From Antedon mediterranea (Eukaryota > Echinodermata > Crinoidea > Comatulida > Antedonidae), in the NCBI RefSeq assembly GCF_964355755.1, contig NC_092671.1:11543001-11607000 (forward strand): DNA of 64,000 nt, read 5' to 3'. Made by a program: the position numbers and the translations under genes. Each line of letters starts with the position of its first letter. Position 1 is the stretch's first letter. Shown in pieces: positions 46,701 to 57,300 of this stretch. Under the pieces are notes generated by a model. That model searched no databases and had not been told where the DNA came from. It saw nothing but the letters and a program-made list of their open reading frames with translations.

Positions 46701-49232
46701 GACCCCTTAAGGTCTCGACCCCTTAAGCTCAGACCCCTTAAGCTCTCGGACTCCTTATAAGTTCTGGAATCCCTTAAGCTCTGGGGTATAGTCAGTGAGC
46801 GCTCATGGCCGTTACACCACTGTCCATACGTCCAGTAGTTAATTGATGTTTGAGATTGTAATACAGATTACTGTCATCAACAAAATTAGCATCATTATTC
46901 TTATCAACATAAGCGTCATCATCAATACCAGGAAGATATTTTTTTTCCTTGGTTATTTGCTGTGAAAAACCAGTTTTATGTGTATTCCTTATTTAAAAAA
47001 ACATGAGGATGATCAGAAAGAAGAACATTAAAAACAATAACTAATGAAAAAAACAAACAAAACAAATCTTGATACATTATAGTTTATATATCCTTTAAAT
47101 TGGAAGGTTTCTAGCTGTTTGCTGCATAATATGAGAAGTTATAAAATATAAAGAAAAGCAAAAACAGTTATTTGTTTTCAAAAAGAAATGAGTGAAATGA
47201 AATGTACTGTGACTATATAACCAGAGGCCTAATAAAGATTATGATTAATTATAATGAAGAATGAAAAAAAAAAAGTGAATCTCATCAAAGATAAACAAAA
47301 AATCCAAAAGATGTATTGTAATCAACATGTCGTCAATATTCATCAAATTTCTTCATTTATCATACACAATGCTGAGTTGCTATGTTTAATACATATACAG
47401 ACAGTTAGTGAAATAGTAATGAGAAACTAAATCCCCTTTTTCAATAAGTATTAATTAGATCACACTGTGTTATCTCGAACTAATTTAAATTCTGAAATAT
47501 AGCAGTGACCCTTAACATATTTACAGTGTTTGGAACGCAGACATGAGCAGTGCTAAAATAAGACCCTGGACTAGACACCTTTAAATTTAGAACATTTATT
47601 CATCTGTGAATGTTTCGCGCAACACATGATTTAAGTCAATATATATTCATACTCCACTAGAGAAAGTTTGTCAAGAGAGATATATATAACCACTGAAGGA
47701 CAGCTTATCAATATTAATATTTAATCTGACACAGACAAGCTAAGCTTTTGTTGACGAGTTTGTCAGAAAATATGCATGATATATGTACACATTAATATAT
47801 CTAAACTAAATTGTGTTGTCATATTAATATGAAGTATAATGATTTATTCATGCAGAATGAAGAGTAATTTCCTTAAGTAACACAAGGGCTAAATATGGGT
47901 TTTTCTGGTTTTTTTTAGGACACGTACAGTAGTATAGCAAAATATTATTGACATTTTCTGGATTAGAGCTGTTACCTATCAGTAATTATAAAGTCATGTT
48001 GTGATTTTCAGGTTCTGAGCCAGGTTTTAAACTCCTGGTTACACTCTCACTTTTTGATGGTTTTGAGTTGACTTAGCCCAAGCAGAATCACCGCGAACCC
48101 AAGTCATAATATCGCCTCATGTTCTAGGCACTCATTGGTAATAGTTTTCTTAGAAAGAACCCAGTGTATCTTTCAGAGAGTATACATGTAGTGTTCAGTG
48201 GGGTAACACAGAGGCCCAAGGCTCCTGGTTTAGGACCCTTCTTCTTCTTCTTCGTATTAGGAGCCAACTTCATATGTGAAGACTCTGCTCCTCCAACTCT
48301 GTTTTGCTAGCTCTACTGTATTTGGTTGTGTATTATTGTTCTATTTAGTTATTCTTTTACAGAGAGAAACTGACTGCCTTATTTATTTATAATTATTATT
48401 ATTAATTATCATTATTATTATTATTATTTTTTTTTTATTTTTATTTTTTTTTTTCTTTCCTCTCTTTTTTTTCCCCTTACTTCTCCTTTCACTTTTCTTT
48501 CTCCCTAAGTGTCCCTCCAAAGCTGGAGGCATCCTTCGACATATTTGAATGCTTGTTTTTTCCTCTGGGCACTGCTCAGGGGCCCCTTAAGCTCCAGAGC
48601 CCCTGGGTTTAGCCAGTGAGCACTCATAGCCATTATGCCACTGGTAGTGTTACTCGTCCATTTCAGCCACCAACGTTGCTTCACAGGCTAAGCCTCTACA
48701 AGTTCTTCAGAAACCACAAGAGACAAGACAACCAAATGAGAGAAAAAGGATTAACCTGTTTGAAATTAACAATAATCTTAAGTTTCTCCTAGATAGCTTT
48801 AAGTCTAACTCTTTTCTCTAGTGTTTCCATTATTTTTTCTTAAACCTATGTCAATCTTTTCTTTCAGCTGACTTACTTCATGAGTTTTTTGTTTTCTGTA
48901 TGAAGTTTGAGTTCCACAATCGAGGACTATCTGTTCGCCATGGTTCAGACTTTATCAATAACACAAACTTTCCACTGTTTATTGAAAATCCACTAGTCGA
49001 TAATTTGAACTGTTGTAAAAATGTTACAAAAACCCTTGTCGCAAAATTAAAGTCATCCGCTGCAGAAGCATTATGGGTAATGGACAAAGCTGCTTTCTTG
49101 AATACTACACCATGGGGAATTGCTCTACTTTTTTTAACACCAAAAAAAATTGATAAAATTATGAAGGAGCAGGCCAGTGGTCCATATCACGAACAAGTAG
49201 AACGTGTTCTTGATTTGTTTCCCAAATCATGA
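31785..49232 (+). CDS. MTPAP: Mitochondrial poly(A) polymerase
   Basis: Non-canonical poly(A) polymerase that adds 3' tails to mitochondrial mRNAs and completes stop codons. Eight exons: 31785-31920, 32532-32707, 34165-34395, 36476-36703, 39437-39645, 41836-42059, 45026-45103, 48868-49232 (stop TGA); 548 aa (human 582). Seen: a presequence-like N-terminus (MAAYRVHTRYLCLQHF, basic with aromatic residues), an RRM-like N-terminal domain at about 60-130 (SVLFFLSEKS, GYYAIIEFKK), the nucleotidyltransferase signature FGSSVNNFGKRNCDVD with GSS 227-229 and Asp239/Asp241, a third catalytic Asp321 in LSCDLTANN, and the PAP-associated region (VFLIRHWGRYHGL, WITNYPLTLLVVAFLQ, KFEFHNRGLSVRHG). All three acidic catalytic residues are present. 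ATG context AAAATGG is good. Introns 3-7 are long and transposon-rich. Confidence 0.95.
33455..33795. mobile_element. MITE family B, copy 2
   Basis: TAAAGATGTATTGTCCCCCC at the left and GGGGACAATACATCTTTA at the right bound 341 bp in MTPAP intron 2. The interior (AAACCTATTGGCTGACAACC, TAGGTTATTTTGTAGTTTT) matches the copies at 5141 and 36877, partly inverted. Confidence 0.8.
35400..35580. mobile_element. Inverted copy of the element at 3010-3190
   Basis: Read on the minus strand, GGAATAAT, AGCATGGCAAAAAGCTATA, TTTCTAAAATGTTGTAGC and TTGATTAGCAATATTACTAA run parallel to the STT3B intron copy. It lies in MTPAP intron 3. Diverged and non-coding. Confidence 0.6.
36150..36420 (-). mobile_element. 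Decayed LINE reverse-transcriptase C-terminal region
   Basis: The minus strand, read across frameshifts and stops, gives ALIWNHKGK, GxPRN and RELVKEVKNA. That is the order seen in the C-terminal part of many non-LTR retrotransposon polyproteins (W-x-PxGKR-x-RGRPxxTWRREL-x-E). Several in-frame stops show it is dead. It ends 56 bases before MTPAP exon 4. The assignment rests on motif spacing only. Confidence 0.5.
36877..37079. mobile_element. MITE family B, copy 3
   Basis: TTAAAGATATATTATCCCCC and GGGGGGACAATACATCTTTA bound 203 bp in MTPAP intron 4. The interior AGCCTATTTAAAGTCTGATT with TTACTCTTCATTTTTT is shared with the other two copies. It is the shortest of the three. Confidence 0.75.
38221..38318. 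mobile_element. MITE family A, short copy
   Basis: A 98-bp copy with left end GCTCTGTCTACACTATCACT, interior GATGATGTCATATC and CCATATTTGGGCATATC, and a decayed right end TAGTAGACAGAAC. MTPAP intron 4. Confidence 0.65.
40735..40758. repeat. Perfect 24-bp palindrome
   Basis: AGGGAGTTGTTA is followed directly by its exact reverse complement TAACAACTCCCT with no spacer. It lies in MTPAP intron 5. It could be a short foldback remnant or a homodimer binding site; nothing around it decides. Confidence 0.85.
41137..41524. mobile_element. Short TIR element with ~80-bp inverted ends
   Basis: Left end CTATAGAGTATCACGGTC, TGCTAGCGCAACC, AAAAATGCGTTCAGC. Right end GCTGAACGCATTTTTGGGTT, CAGCGCCCTCTATCG, GTGATACTCTATAG. 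The arms match over about 80 bp and enclose an AT-rich core of about 230 bp. The left arm carries TGACGTCA. It is in MTPAP intron 5. A MITE-like non-autonomous transposon. Confidence 0.8.
41641..41776. mobile_element. MITE family A, copy
   Basis: GCTCTGTTTACATTATCAAA at the left, TTTGATAGTTTAGACAGC at the right, with CATATCACTACCATATTTGG inside; 136 bp. MTPAP intron 5, about 60 bases before exon 6. Confidence 0.7.
42265..42382. mobile_element. MITE family A, right-end copy
   Basis: The interior ATGTAATATCACTACCATAT and right end AGTTTGATAGTGTAGACAGA match the family. The left end is too diverged to place exactly. MTPAP intron 6. Confidence 0.65.
43015..43268 (+). mobile_element. Retroposon 3' ends with simple tails
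   Basis: CAGCGCATTGAGAGCTTGCT and GCGCTATATAAGAATTAACT then (ATT)n form a widespread invertebrate and fish retroposon 3' end. A second tail, TTTAAACC(TAAA)n, follows at about 43230-43268. No coding sequence remains. MTPAP intron 6. Confidence 0.5.
44150..44375 (-). mobile_element. Retroelement fragment with TATCAGTGCAAGTG triplication
   Basis: The unit TATCAGTGCAAGTG is repeated in tandem at about 44335-44365 between TATA-type simple repeats. On the minus strand, CTGATGAAGGGCTAGTGTTG CCTGAAAAAGCTCTGC resembles the region found near ends of Penelope-like elements. The family call is tentative. MTPAP intron 6. Confidence 0.35.
46655..46815 (+). repeat. CCCCTTAAG-type short tandem repeat
   Basis: Six to eight variants of CCCCTTAAGCTC or CCCCTTAAGGTCTCGA follow each other. 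A related single unit lies at 48588-48645 (GGGGCCCCTTAAGCTCC). Both are followed by AGCCATTATGCCACTG or GGCCGTTACACCACTG, so this is one dispersed repeat. MTPAP intron 7. Confidence 0.6.
48010..48240 (+). mobile_element. SINE-like copy (AAAGAACCCAGT family)
   Basis: AAAGAACCCAGTGTATCTTT then GAGTATACATGTAGTGTTCA and GGGGTAACACAGAGG follow the order of the copies at 12055 and, inverted, 29060. The upstream part is diverged. MTPAP intron 7. Confidence 0.45.
48238..48580 (-). mobile_element. LINE 3' end followed by pyrimidine-rich low complexity
   Basis: CTTCTTCTTCTTCTTCG followed by GGAGCCAACTTCATATGTGA reads on the minus strand as a 3' untranslated end with a (GAA)n tail, a form common for non-LTR elements. 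Downstream, 48395-48510 is ATT repeats and T/C-rich simple sequence. No frame survives. MTPAP intron 7. Confidence 0.35.
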
Positions 49233-51057
49233 CCATTGTCAAGTGGTAATCTACAGGCTGATTTGTAGTGATTATGGAACTGATTTAATCACAGACGCTT
49301 AAGAAATAATGGAGGCTGTAATTGTTGAGCGGAAAAATAATACTCATGTTATTCTCGTAGCAAATATACTTCAGTGAAAAATGATAGTGAAACAATTTGG
49401 TGCTGAAAAACAATTTACACTTTTGAAATTGTTATCATAGTAACATGCCTGACATAACATATTTTGAGTTGAAATAATATCGAGTGTTGACAGGAACAAT
49501 TTACAAATGTTAGTGCATTTGCTTGGAAAATAAGTGCTAACTGTCCAGTGTTGATAGAACCAATTTGATCATTTAAATTGTTATTGTAACACACAATATA
49601 TACCAAGTTATTTATCTTAGATGATAACATTTTTTTTTCAATTTATTATATTACACATATATATAGTACTTTGATAAAATATGATCATATGATATTATGC
49701 TAATTAGTACATACATATTCAACGCTGCATATGTAAACCAACAAGTCTGCTTGCAAGGCAACGCATAATGCGATTATATAAATGTCATGTGATCTGTTTC
49801 ACAAAGGCTTACAACTGACGCTATAGAATAGACAATTGATCCAGCTGCTAATTGGATATCTAGATCAAAATATCTGGCACACATTTTGTTATTGAGATTT
49901 GAGGCTTTATTACCATCTCATCAGCCAGGAGTGTTAATAGGTAACATGTATAATGAAAGGTTTCATGAGATCCAGTATGTTGAGTTTTTTTATGTTCACA
50001 CAAAAAAGATAATGATTTGGTTTATCATCATAGACATTGTGTTTTATTGAAAAAGTACACTGTATTACATACAGTGTATATACAGTGTAGTTCTAAGATA
50101 AGTTTTAAAACCGTCAAATAAATGTTATTAATTAAATGCAAAAAAGGCAAATCAAAGAGTGTTAAATATGAAATAATTTAATAAAATGATCAAATCATTG
50201 TTTTCTTATTGTATTCTGTTGCATATCATAATTAATTAATGTCTGTTTTTTAATACAGTAGTTTTAAACAAACTGATTATATAGCACCTACAGTACTATG
50301 TTCCTATTTTTTAAAAGTAATTCTGGACATCTCCGACATCTTGCCTGAGCATTATATTATGTTATGGTTTATTTTGGGTTGATAATAATTATCAAATGTG
50401 GTAGTCAACAATATGTTTCTTCCCACTCACTGTATAAATTAAATTGGATCTGAGAAAACTGAATATATTTTAGGATATAATTCAAATTGAGCCCAATCAT
50501 AAAATAACCAGCTGCTACAAATTAAAATAAACAGAATTCGAATTAATTAATGATGTATGGATTCATCCGGGGATTCATCATGCTCACATGTTGGTGTAAT
50601 GTTGCATAGAGCAAATTTTAATACCAATAAAAATTGTAATAGTTTTAATACTTGTAAAAAATACCCGTAAATATACTGTAAGGCTGTATTTAGGAAGAAT
50701 GTCAATATTATTTTTACTGCAGTTAATACAGTAACAATAATGTTGAAATCATATATCATATCATATATCAACACTGTTGCAGTGACTTCCTCATAAACTT
50801 CTACATTGAAACAATACAATAAATCATATATTTATTAAGTAAAAAATGTAGTAATACTGGTACTGCAGTAAAATAAAACATTGTTCGCCTATGATGCGAC
50901 TATGATTTATGAATAAATAATATTATAAACTAATTTTGATTTCTAGTTTTTTTTTCAAATAGTTTTAAATATATCTGCTCCAAGTCACTCCAGAAATCTG
51001 ATAGATTTTATTGATTCAGTGTGTTGTTGTTTGTTTTGGTGGCTCTCAAATATACTT
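49233..51057. other. MTPAP 3' region, no further gene
   Basis: AT-rich sequence with the probable MTPAP 3' UTR. An AATAAA at 50117-50122 is one candidate polyadenylation signal. Short ORFs on the minus strand (for example 50547-50819) lack any recognisable domain and have AT-driven composition. I see no other structure. Confidence 0.5.
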
Positions 51058-51059
51058 AT

Positions 51060-51834
51060 GGGCCTGTTTCTGCTGCAACTGCTCAAAATACGGTATAAAA
51101 ATACGGTATAAAATACGGTATTTTTTATACCGTGTTTTTTAGTACCCCGTTTCTGCTAACAATACTTCTTGGGTGGTCGTGTTAAATTTTATCTTTTTTA
51201 CCCAAATTGCCATTCATTTATTTGATCGATAATTAAAAGTCGCAATAAAGGAAGTTTTACGTCTCACTTTCAACAGCCTAGCCCTAGTGATAGAGATGTT
51301 GTTGTGAGAGCACAGAAAACATCGTAATGGGGACAATTAATTCGTTCCCTCTCCGAGTTATCGTATTTTGCAATGTTGTACTGCTTTCACAGGCTATTCC
51401 ATACTCCTGCTTTATTTTTTTAGAAATGTCTTTATAAATGTGGTTGTCGCTTTTATTACCTTTTAGTTGGCCAGACATTTTAGCTTCCCCACACACATTT
51501 ATTTAGTAAAACTGTGACGTCTTCGCTCCACATTTTCACCGAATATATCTATGTGTGTAAAACAGCTGACAGCGACAGAAAATAAAACACGAATGTTGAC
51601 CTCATGTCACAGGTAAAAAAAAAACGGTATTTTTTATTGGCAGCAGAAACGGGTACAAAAAATACGGTATAAATACCATATTTTATCCACAATTTTTGTG
51701 AGGAAAATACGGTATACAAAATACGGTATATTTTTTATGAGCGCAGTTTCTGCTGCCAAAAATATACCGTATATATACGGTATTCAAAAATACCGTAAAA
51801 TATACGGTATTTAGTTGGCAGCAGAAACAGGGCC
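51060..51834 (-). mobile_element. PIF/Harbinger-like small element with Myb/SANT-like ORF
   Basis: Ends GGGCCTGTTTCTGCTGC and GGCAGCAGAAACAGGGCC form terminal inverted repeats. The 3-bp TAT at 51057-51059 and 51835-51837 fits a target duplication, as PIF/Harbinger elements make. Sub-terminal zones are packed with AAATACGGTAT and ATACCGTA words in both orientations. A minus-strand ORF at 51284-51496 (70 codons; a second Met opens MSGQLKGNKSD) contains YKDISKKIKQEYG and a following helix-like stretch, which resembles the Myb/SANT-like protein of these transposons. No transposase is present, so it is non-autonomous. Confidence 0.6.
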
Positions 51835-52574
51835 TATGATGCTTTGATAGTATATTTTGAATTTCATTGAATGGCATGTTCTGTTTATTTTAAACAATAC
51901 TATAATAGTATAATAATATACTGGTTAAATTGAATAAGGACTACTGTACTTTATTAGTACTGTATATTTTATGAATTTTTAAACTTAAAAAAAAAAAAAG
52001 ATGCTGCCGGGCCTAATGAACATGATGGATACATGGGTTTAAATGAATAGTAGGTTTGTAGGTGGGGGTAAGAAGAGGGGAAATACTATGTACTATTGAA
52101 TTGGGCTTAGCCAACTAACTCAATAACCATCCATTATAAAATGATTATAATTACCGTATTTCAGAAATGGCATAATTAGAGAAATTAACACTCATGTTTG
52201 ACCAAACTACTTTATTTCAATTCAAACAATCGCATACAATTTTCAAATTCTGTAGCTGAAAGCAAAAAAAAGTGTTACAATCATGGATGTATCATATGTA
52301 CATTATATTGTATATTTACCACAAAGTACTGGAGTTTCCATGATTTTAATACAAGCGGCTCATTATAAACATTTAACATAATCCTGAATCTTAATTGTGT
52401 ATGGTGTGTCCTATTATTTATCAATGTACCATAAACCCACGATCTAAATAGAGCCATAGAATGTGTACAACAGTAATGGTTATCATCAATTTGTTTGAAA
52501 ACCATTCGTTAGGTTAGTTAGACCCCCCTGCAATAAATGTCAATAATTTAAATGGTGTCCTGTTGTACAAAAGG

Positions 52575-52740
52575 TCACCTTCTTCTTGGCTTTGCTTCGC
52601 GAACGAAGATTTTATGAAGGGGTTTGTCCACGTCTGTCGCAGGCTCGTTTGTGGCTTACAAGTCCGATGCGAGAGAGGCATGTCCTTCCACAACGACTGC
52701 AGAGGAATGTCGGGTGCAACTCTTGTGGTTAAGGAAAGGT
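52575..52740 (-). mobile_element. LINE remnant: reverse-transcriptase C-terminal zinc finger
   Basis: On the minus strand from about 52725 to the stop at 52614-52612 the frame reads HPTFLCSRCGRTC, then SRIGLVSHKRAC, then DRRGQTPS and stop. The Cys-x2-Cys ... His-x4-Cys finger with RIGLxSH is the usual C-terminus of a widespread class of non-LTR retrotransposon polyproteins. After the stop comes an (AAG)n-like tail on the same strand. Only about 40 codons survive. It is a GC-rich island in AT-rich DNA. Confidence 0.75.
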
Positions 52741-54343
52741 TAACCTACCTATTGGTGTCTGTCGCTAATTCCAGGTACATTTACCCAGTAAATCTCAAAT
52801 GCATGATAATATAACAAATTGTACAATATTTACATAGAGGATTCTCTATGGTATTTACACCTATGTACTTGAAGCATATTTAATGCTTACACATTCCACA
52901 TCGTAATCATTGGCTACATCATAGATGGACGTTTTGTTAGTTACCCTATGCATGTTGGTTGATATACAAGCTCATTTGAAATTATATCCCTATATTTACT
53001 ACATGAGGCTTCTTTGATGTCTTGCCCTAGTATAATACTGTACATATCTTAACATAGAAACACTGAATGCAAAATAGCACATCTTCAATCAAATTAAGCA
53101 CGTAATATATTAAATAAATGTTCAGATTTTGCCACATTTTTACATGTTTTTGTAGGAGGTAGACATTTACATTTATCTCATAATAAAGATAAATAGGTTT
53201 GTGTCCATACACGGTGTCTATGATGTATTGGAAAAGTTTAAATGCATTGGGTTTAATATATAAAAGTTCCTTTACAAAGTACGGGTGTATAAAATTATTT
53301 TCTTTTCAAAAAATGTTAATTGTTAAATTGAGTGACACATTGTTATTTTGTCATGTATAAAAAAAACACTATTGTATAGTAATATTGTTGTTTCTAGATG
53401 TGAATATGCTATGCTAACTAGTTTTAATGAAGGAGAAATATCACAAGATATAATTAAAGCAGAGATATTATAATTCTAAGCACACTTTAGCTGGATTGAG
53501 ACATCTCTACAGAAAAGTATGCATACTGTACATATTGTTCTGCAATTTTTCAATTCCCAGATTCTTATAAGAGACAGTTGCTAAAACTATGCTGTGTGCC
53601 TACCTACCTACCATTCTAAATTTTAGAGTTGTAATAAAGTTTAAAAAAAACATTTCTTGTTGCAACTAGTTTGGTCAGAAAGTGCATCGCTTGCGCCACG
53701 ACGAACATAGACCAATGAAAGCACGTCATGAACCTATGCCAAGATTCCTAATAAAACATAAATTAATATAAATAGTACAAGAGTCGCATAACGACCATCT
53801 TGAGGTCAGATGAAAAAAATATCAATAAAACAAATTATTCCTTCTTGCCATTCCAGAAGGAATAAGGAATTTGGAAGAAATACCTGAATTTTAAAATACA
53901 ATGGCTTATTGTTTTAAAAGAAAATCGCCATTACACTACTGTACTTAGTTTCCGATAATTCCCAACGTTAGCAAAACAAAAATAATGTATAAATTTCTTC
54001 TTTTTTTTTCTTTTTGTTTTTAAGGCAGTTTCCACAAGAAACTGTCTTCTGTGCACTGTACGTGCTTACATGCTTCTTGTGTACTCGACACTTGTGTGGA
54101 GGCAACTAGCCATTTTTAAGGCATAATACATTGCATTTGTGCGTTTTCCATTCTAATATTAGAATCATAATGTAGACATAAATATAATTGCATACTAGGT
54201 GTTTTTCTATAGACAGATCATCGGATATAAGCCTACAGGTAGTTCAATGGCTTACAGTCTTGTCTTGAGTGCAAAATATATTTTCATGGGTTTACAAAAT
54301 GTACAGTAACAGGAAAATACTATAGAATTGCAAGATATTGTCA
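52741..54343. other. Region 3' of the DUR3-like gene
   Basis: AT-rich, with short unsupported ORFs only. The part nearest 54343 is presumably the 3' UTR of the minus-strand transporter. I see no repeat structure or RNA gene. Confidence 0.5.
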
Positions 54344-57300
54344 CTAAGCCAAAGGCTCCTTGTGGTTTGCGTTTCCATTTTGTAAAAATCCATCTGATTC
54401 AGCCGCAACATTATTTCCCAACTCTACTTCGTTTTTCTTATCGGTGCACCTGTCTGGGGTTTTTAATCTTTTATAATGTACATATATGTCATGTATTTCA
54501 AGTGCCAAGGGTACAACGATGATGAATGTTGCCGCTGTGTATGCCCACGCTTGAGATAAACCGATCCAGAAAGTGAACTCTCCTAAAGAGAGATCCCCGA
54601 GTGATGCCATGACAGCTGGCCAGATCATGACAAGAAAGATGGACAGAACAATGCTGATGCCGATTGACACCCTCTTGGTTTTCCTGAATACTTGTTTCAT
54701 TTGCGCAAGAGTTGGACGATCTGTGCTAAGATGAATTGGGATGTTGAATTCTCTGTGAAACAAATATTACAAATTAATTATTGCAATATGTATTTTAAAT
54801 ATATATTATCTAAACTGGATTTAATGCTCAGTATAAAAAATGCCCTAAATTGAAAGGAAATAATTATACCTTGTGTAATGCTCACTCCATGGCATCAATG
54901 GGTTGTCAATGTCTCGAGTCTTCTCCCACACCTCCTCTTCTTCCTCTTCAGTCAATGGCTTTTGATAGATAAGCGACGTGGCCACACAGAAAACAGCTCC
55001 ACCTGCGATTGCCACGATGTTACCCATCAACATATTGAATTCTTTACCAGTGTTTTCGAAGAACTTTCCGTTACCAAGACCACCCTCTTCCAAACTTGAA
55101 GTAATAAGTAGAGTCACAACGCCAAGTACCATACCACCAATGGCGCCAAATATCATTCCTTTACCGGTCAACCTTCCCCATGTTACACTAAGGATGATTG
55201 GAACAACAGCCGAAGCAATTGGGATACCCATGAAAGTGTAAAGCCATCCCATTTTCAGCTGCAAAAGTGAAAAAAAAAAAGAAAACTTTACTTTTTTTAT
55301 CATTCATAGAAAATAACTGTATCAGAAGCCTGTGTATTTGTCTATGGTGAAATTACACTGAATCTCACCATAGAAAATACATTATATTATCGATAGAATA
55401 AAATAAAGATAGACACTTACATCTAGCAAAGCGAAGATCAGTGTAATGGGGACATTTGCTAGAGACACTAGCACAACACACCAATCACGTTTATCCCCTA
55501 GGAAGTCCAAGTAAGCTCTGTATTCACCATGTACAGAACATTTGTATCCTGGTCTGACAGCATCCTTGCAATCATTACGGATCCTGTTTTATAAGATAAT
55601 ACAAGGTTGTTACATGTTGAAGGAAACTCTCATTCACAAAAGGCACGTCTTAATTAATAAACCTATTTTTAAAAACACAACTTACTTGTCATCAGTGACG
55701 CAGTATGGGCACTCAGATTTTTTGACACACACGCATTGGTTAGCATCTTTGGAATGGCGCCCCCTGTTCTTTCCGCAGATCTCGCATGCATTGACATCTT
55801 CAACTACTTTGTAAGGTTTCCAGTGAAGCTTGTAAAGATCGTACACCAAGATGGATGTGATAGCGATACATTCTGCAGATCCAGTTGATGTCACTGCCAT
55901 CAAGATGATGATGAACATGAGAACTTCACCATAATAACCCAACAATGCTCTTGCTATTGTCGGAGCAACAAGTCCTACAACGAGATAATATAGTTTTTAA
56001 AATTCTACAGTTGAGAATGGCCTACTGAATATGTATTTGTGTAGGATAAATTTAACCTTCATATACCTTCATTGATTTGGTCATCTGTGATTAACTGTTC
56101 TCCACTGTAAGAGCTGAGAGCCAAGAAGGAAAAGCCCATGGTTGCAGCAAATGTGAATGGGATGGCAAACCAGACAAGGCCTCCAGATATGAAGCCCCAC
56201 ATGCCTTCCCTAGGCTTAGCTGCTACTCCACTCTGCCAGTACGATTGGTCAACAAATACCGTTCCAAAGTTACCTAAGAGTAGTATAATAGACTTACGTT
56301 AGTTTGTATACAATGTATTTTTATATTAACTACAGTCCACTAAACTATCATTAGTAAGACAATTGGATTTGTTAAGTTTGCATAATACATATGCATATGG
56401 TTACATTTTACAATTTAATTTGCATATTATATATAAAGAAAGATCAATATGACATTACCCCACTAACTAATACAACAAGATATCAATGGTTAGTTTATCT
56501 ATTTCCTAAATTGTTATCCTGAAAACATAATTTAAGCTTTATAATAAAGGAGGAAAAAGAAATGCATGTAATTAAACTACAGAACTTGACATAGGAATTC
56601 ATGAATGAGTTAATTATATCTGAAGGGAAAAGAGCTAAGTTAACATTACCATACAAATTCAATTTAGACACAGTGTAAATGGGGCAAGGGCAATATTAGC
56701 AATAATTAAATCTCACAGCTATTTAGATACAGAAAGCCTCTAAAAATGTTGTATAGAAGGAAATAGAGACGGCATCTGTAAGAAGGTGGGCAAGTATAAA
56801 ATATTTCTTAATCATTAGTAAATTGGTGTGCAGGACTTTAAAAAAAGGAAAATTCATTTGGAAAATTGGAAGTTATAGAACCCTTTAATTTTATTTAAAT
56901 TATATTTCCATTGGGAACCACATTAAATTGGGTGACAATTTTTGAAAAGGACATTTTAGGAGTGTTTTTAATTATATTATGTAAGGTCCAATAGAAGTAA
57001 GGAATTCTGAGCACATAATAGTGCCTTAACTCGTTCGGTCATCGTGGCTTAAAGCGTTTCAATTACCGACGGTATCTCTGCCGACTTGGTGATCATCTCT
57101 AGCTGCAGTTGTGGTGCGTGGACGTCCCAAATGGAGAGAACGTCAACTTTCCAGCGGTTCTATCCGTATACATTATCCAACAGCCCTTCACTGAAAGGAA
57201 CTTAGTAGGTGCAGAATACTGATCGATAACGTAAACAATTAAAAAACGTAGATATCTAAATTCCTTTCTTCTAATACCAGACGAATTATTTAATAGAGAT

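Noticed and set aside
52563-52814. 83-codon plus-strand ORF with cysteines
   Set aside because: The true coding sense is the minus strand, where a LINE C-terminal zinc finger reads through to a stop.
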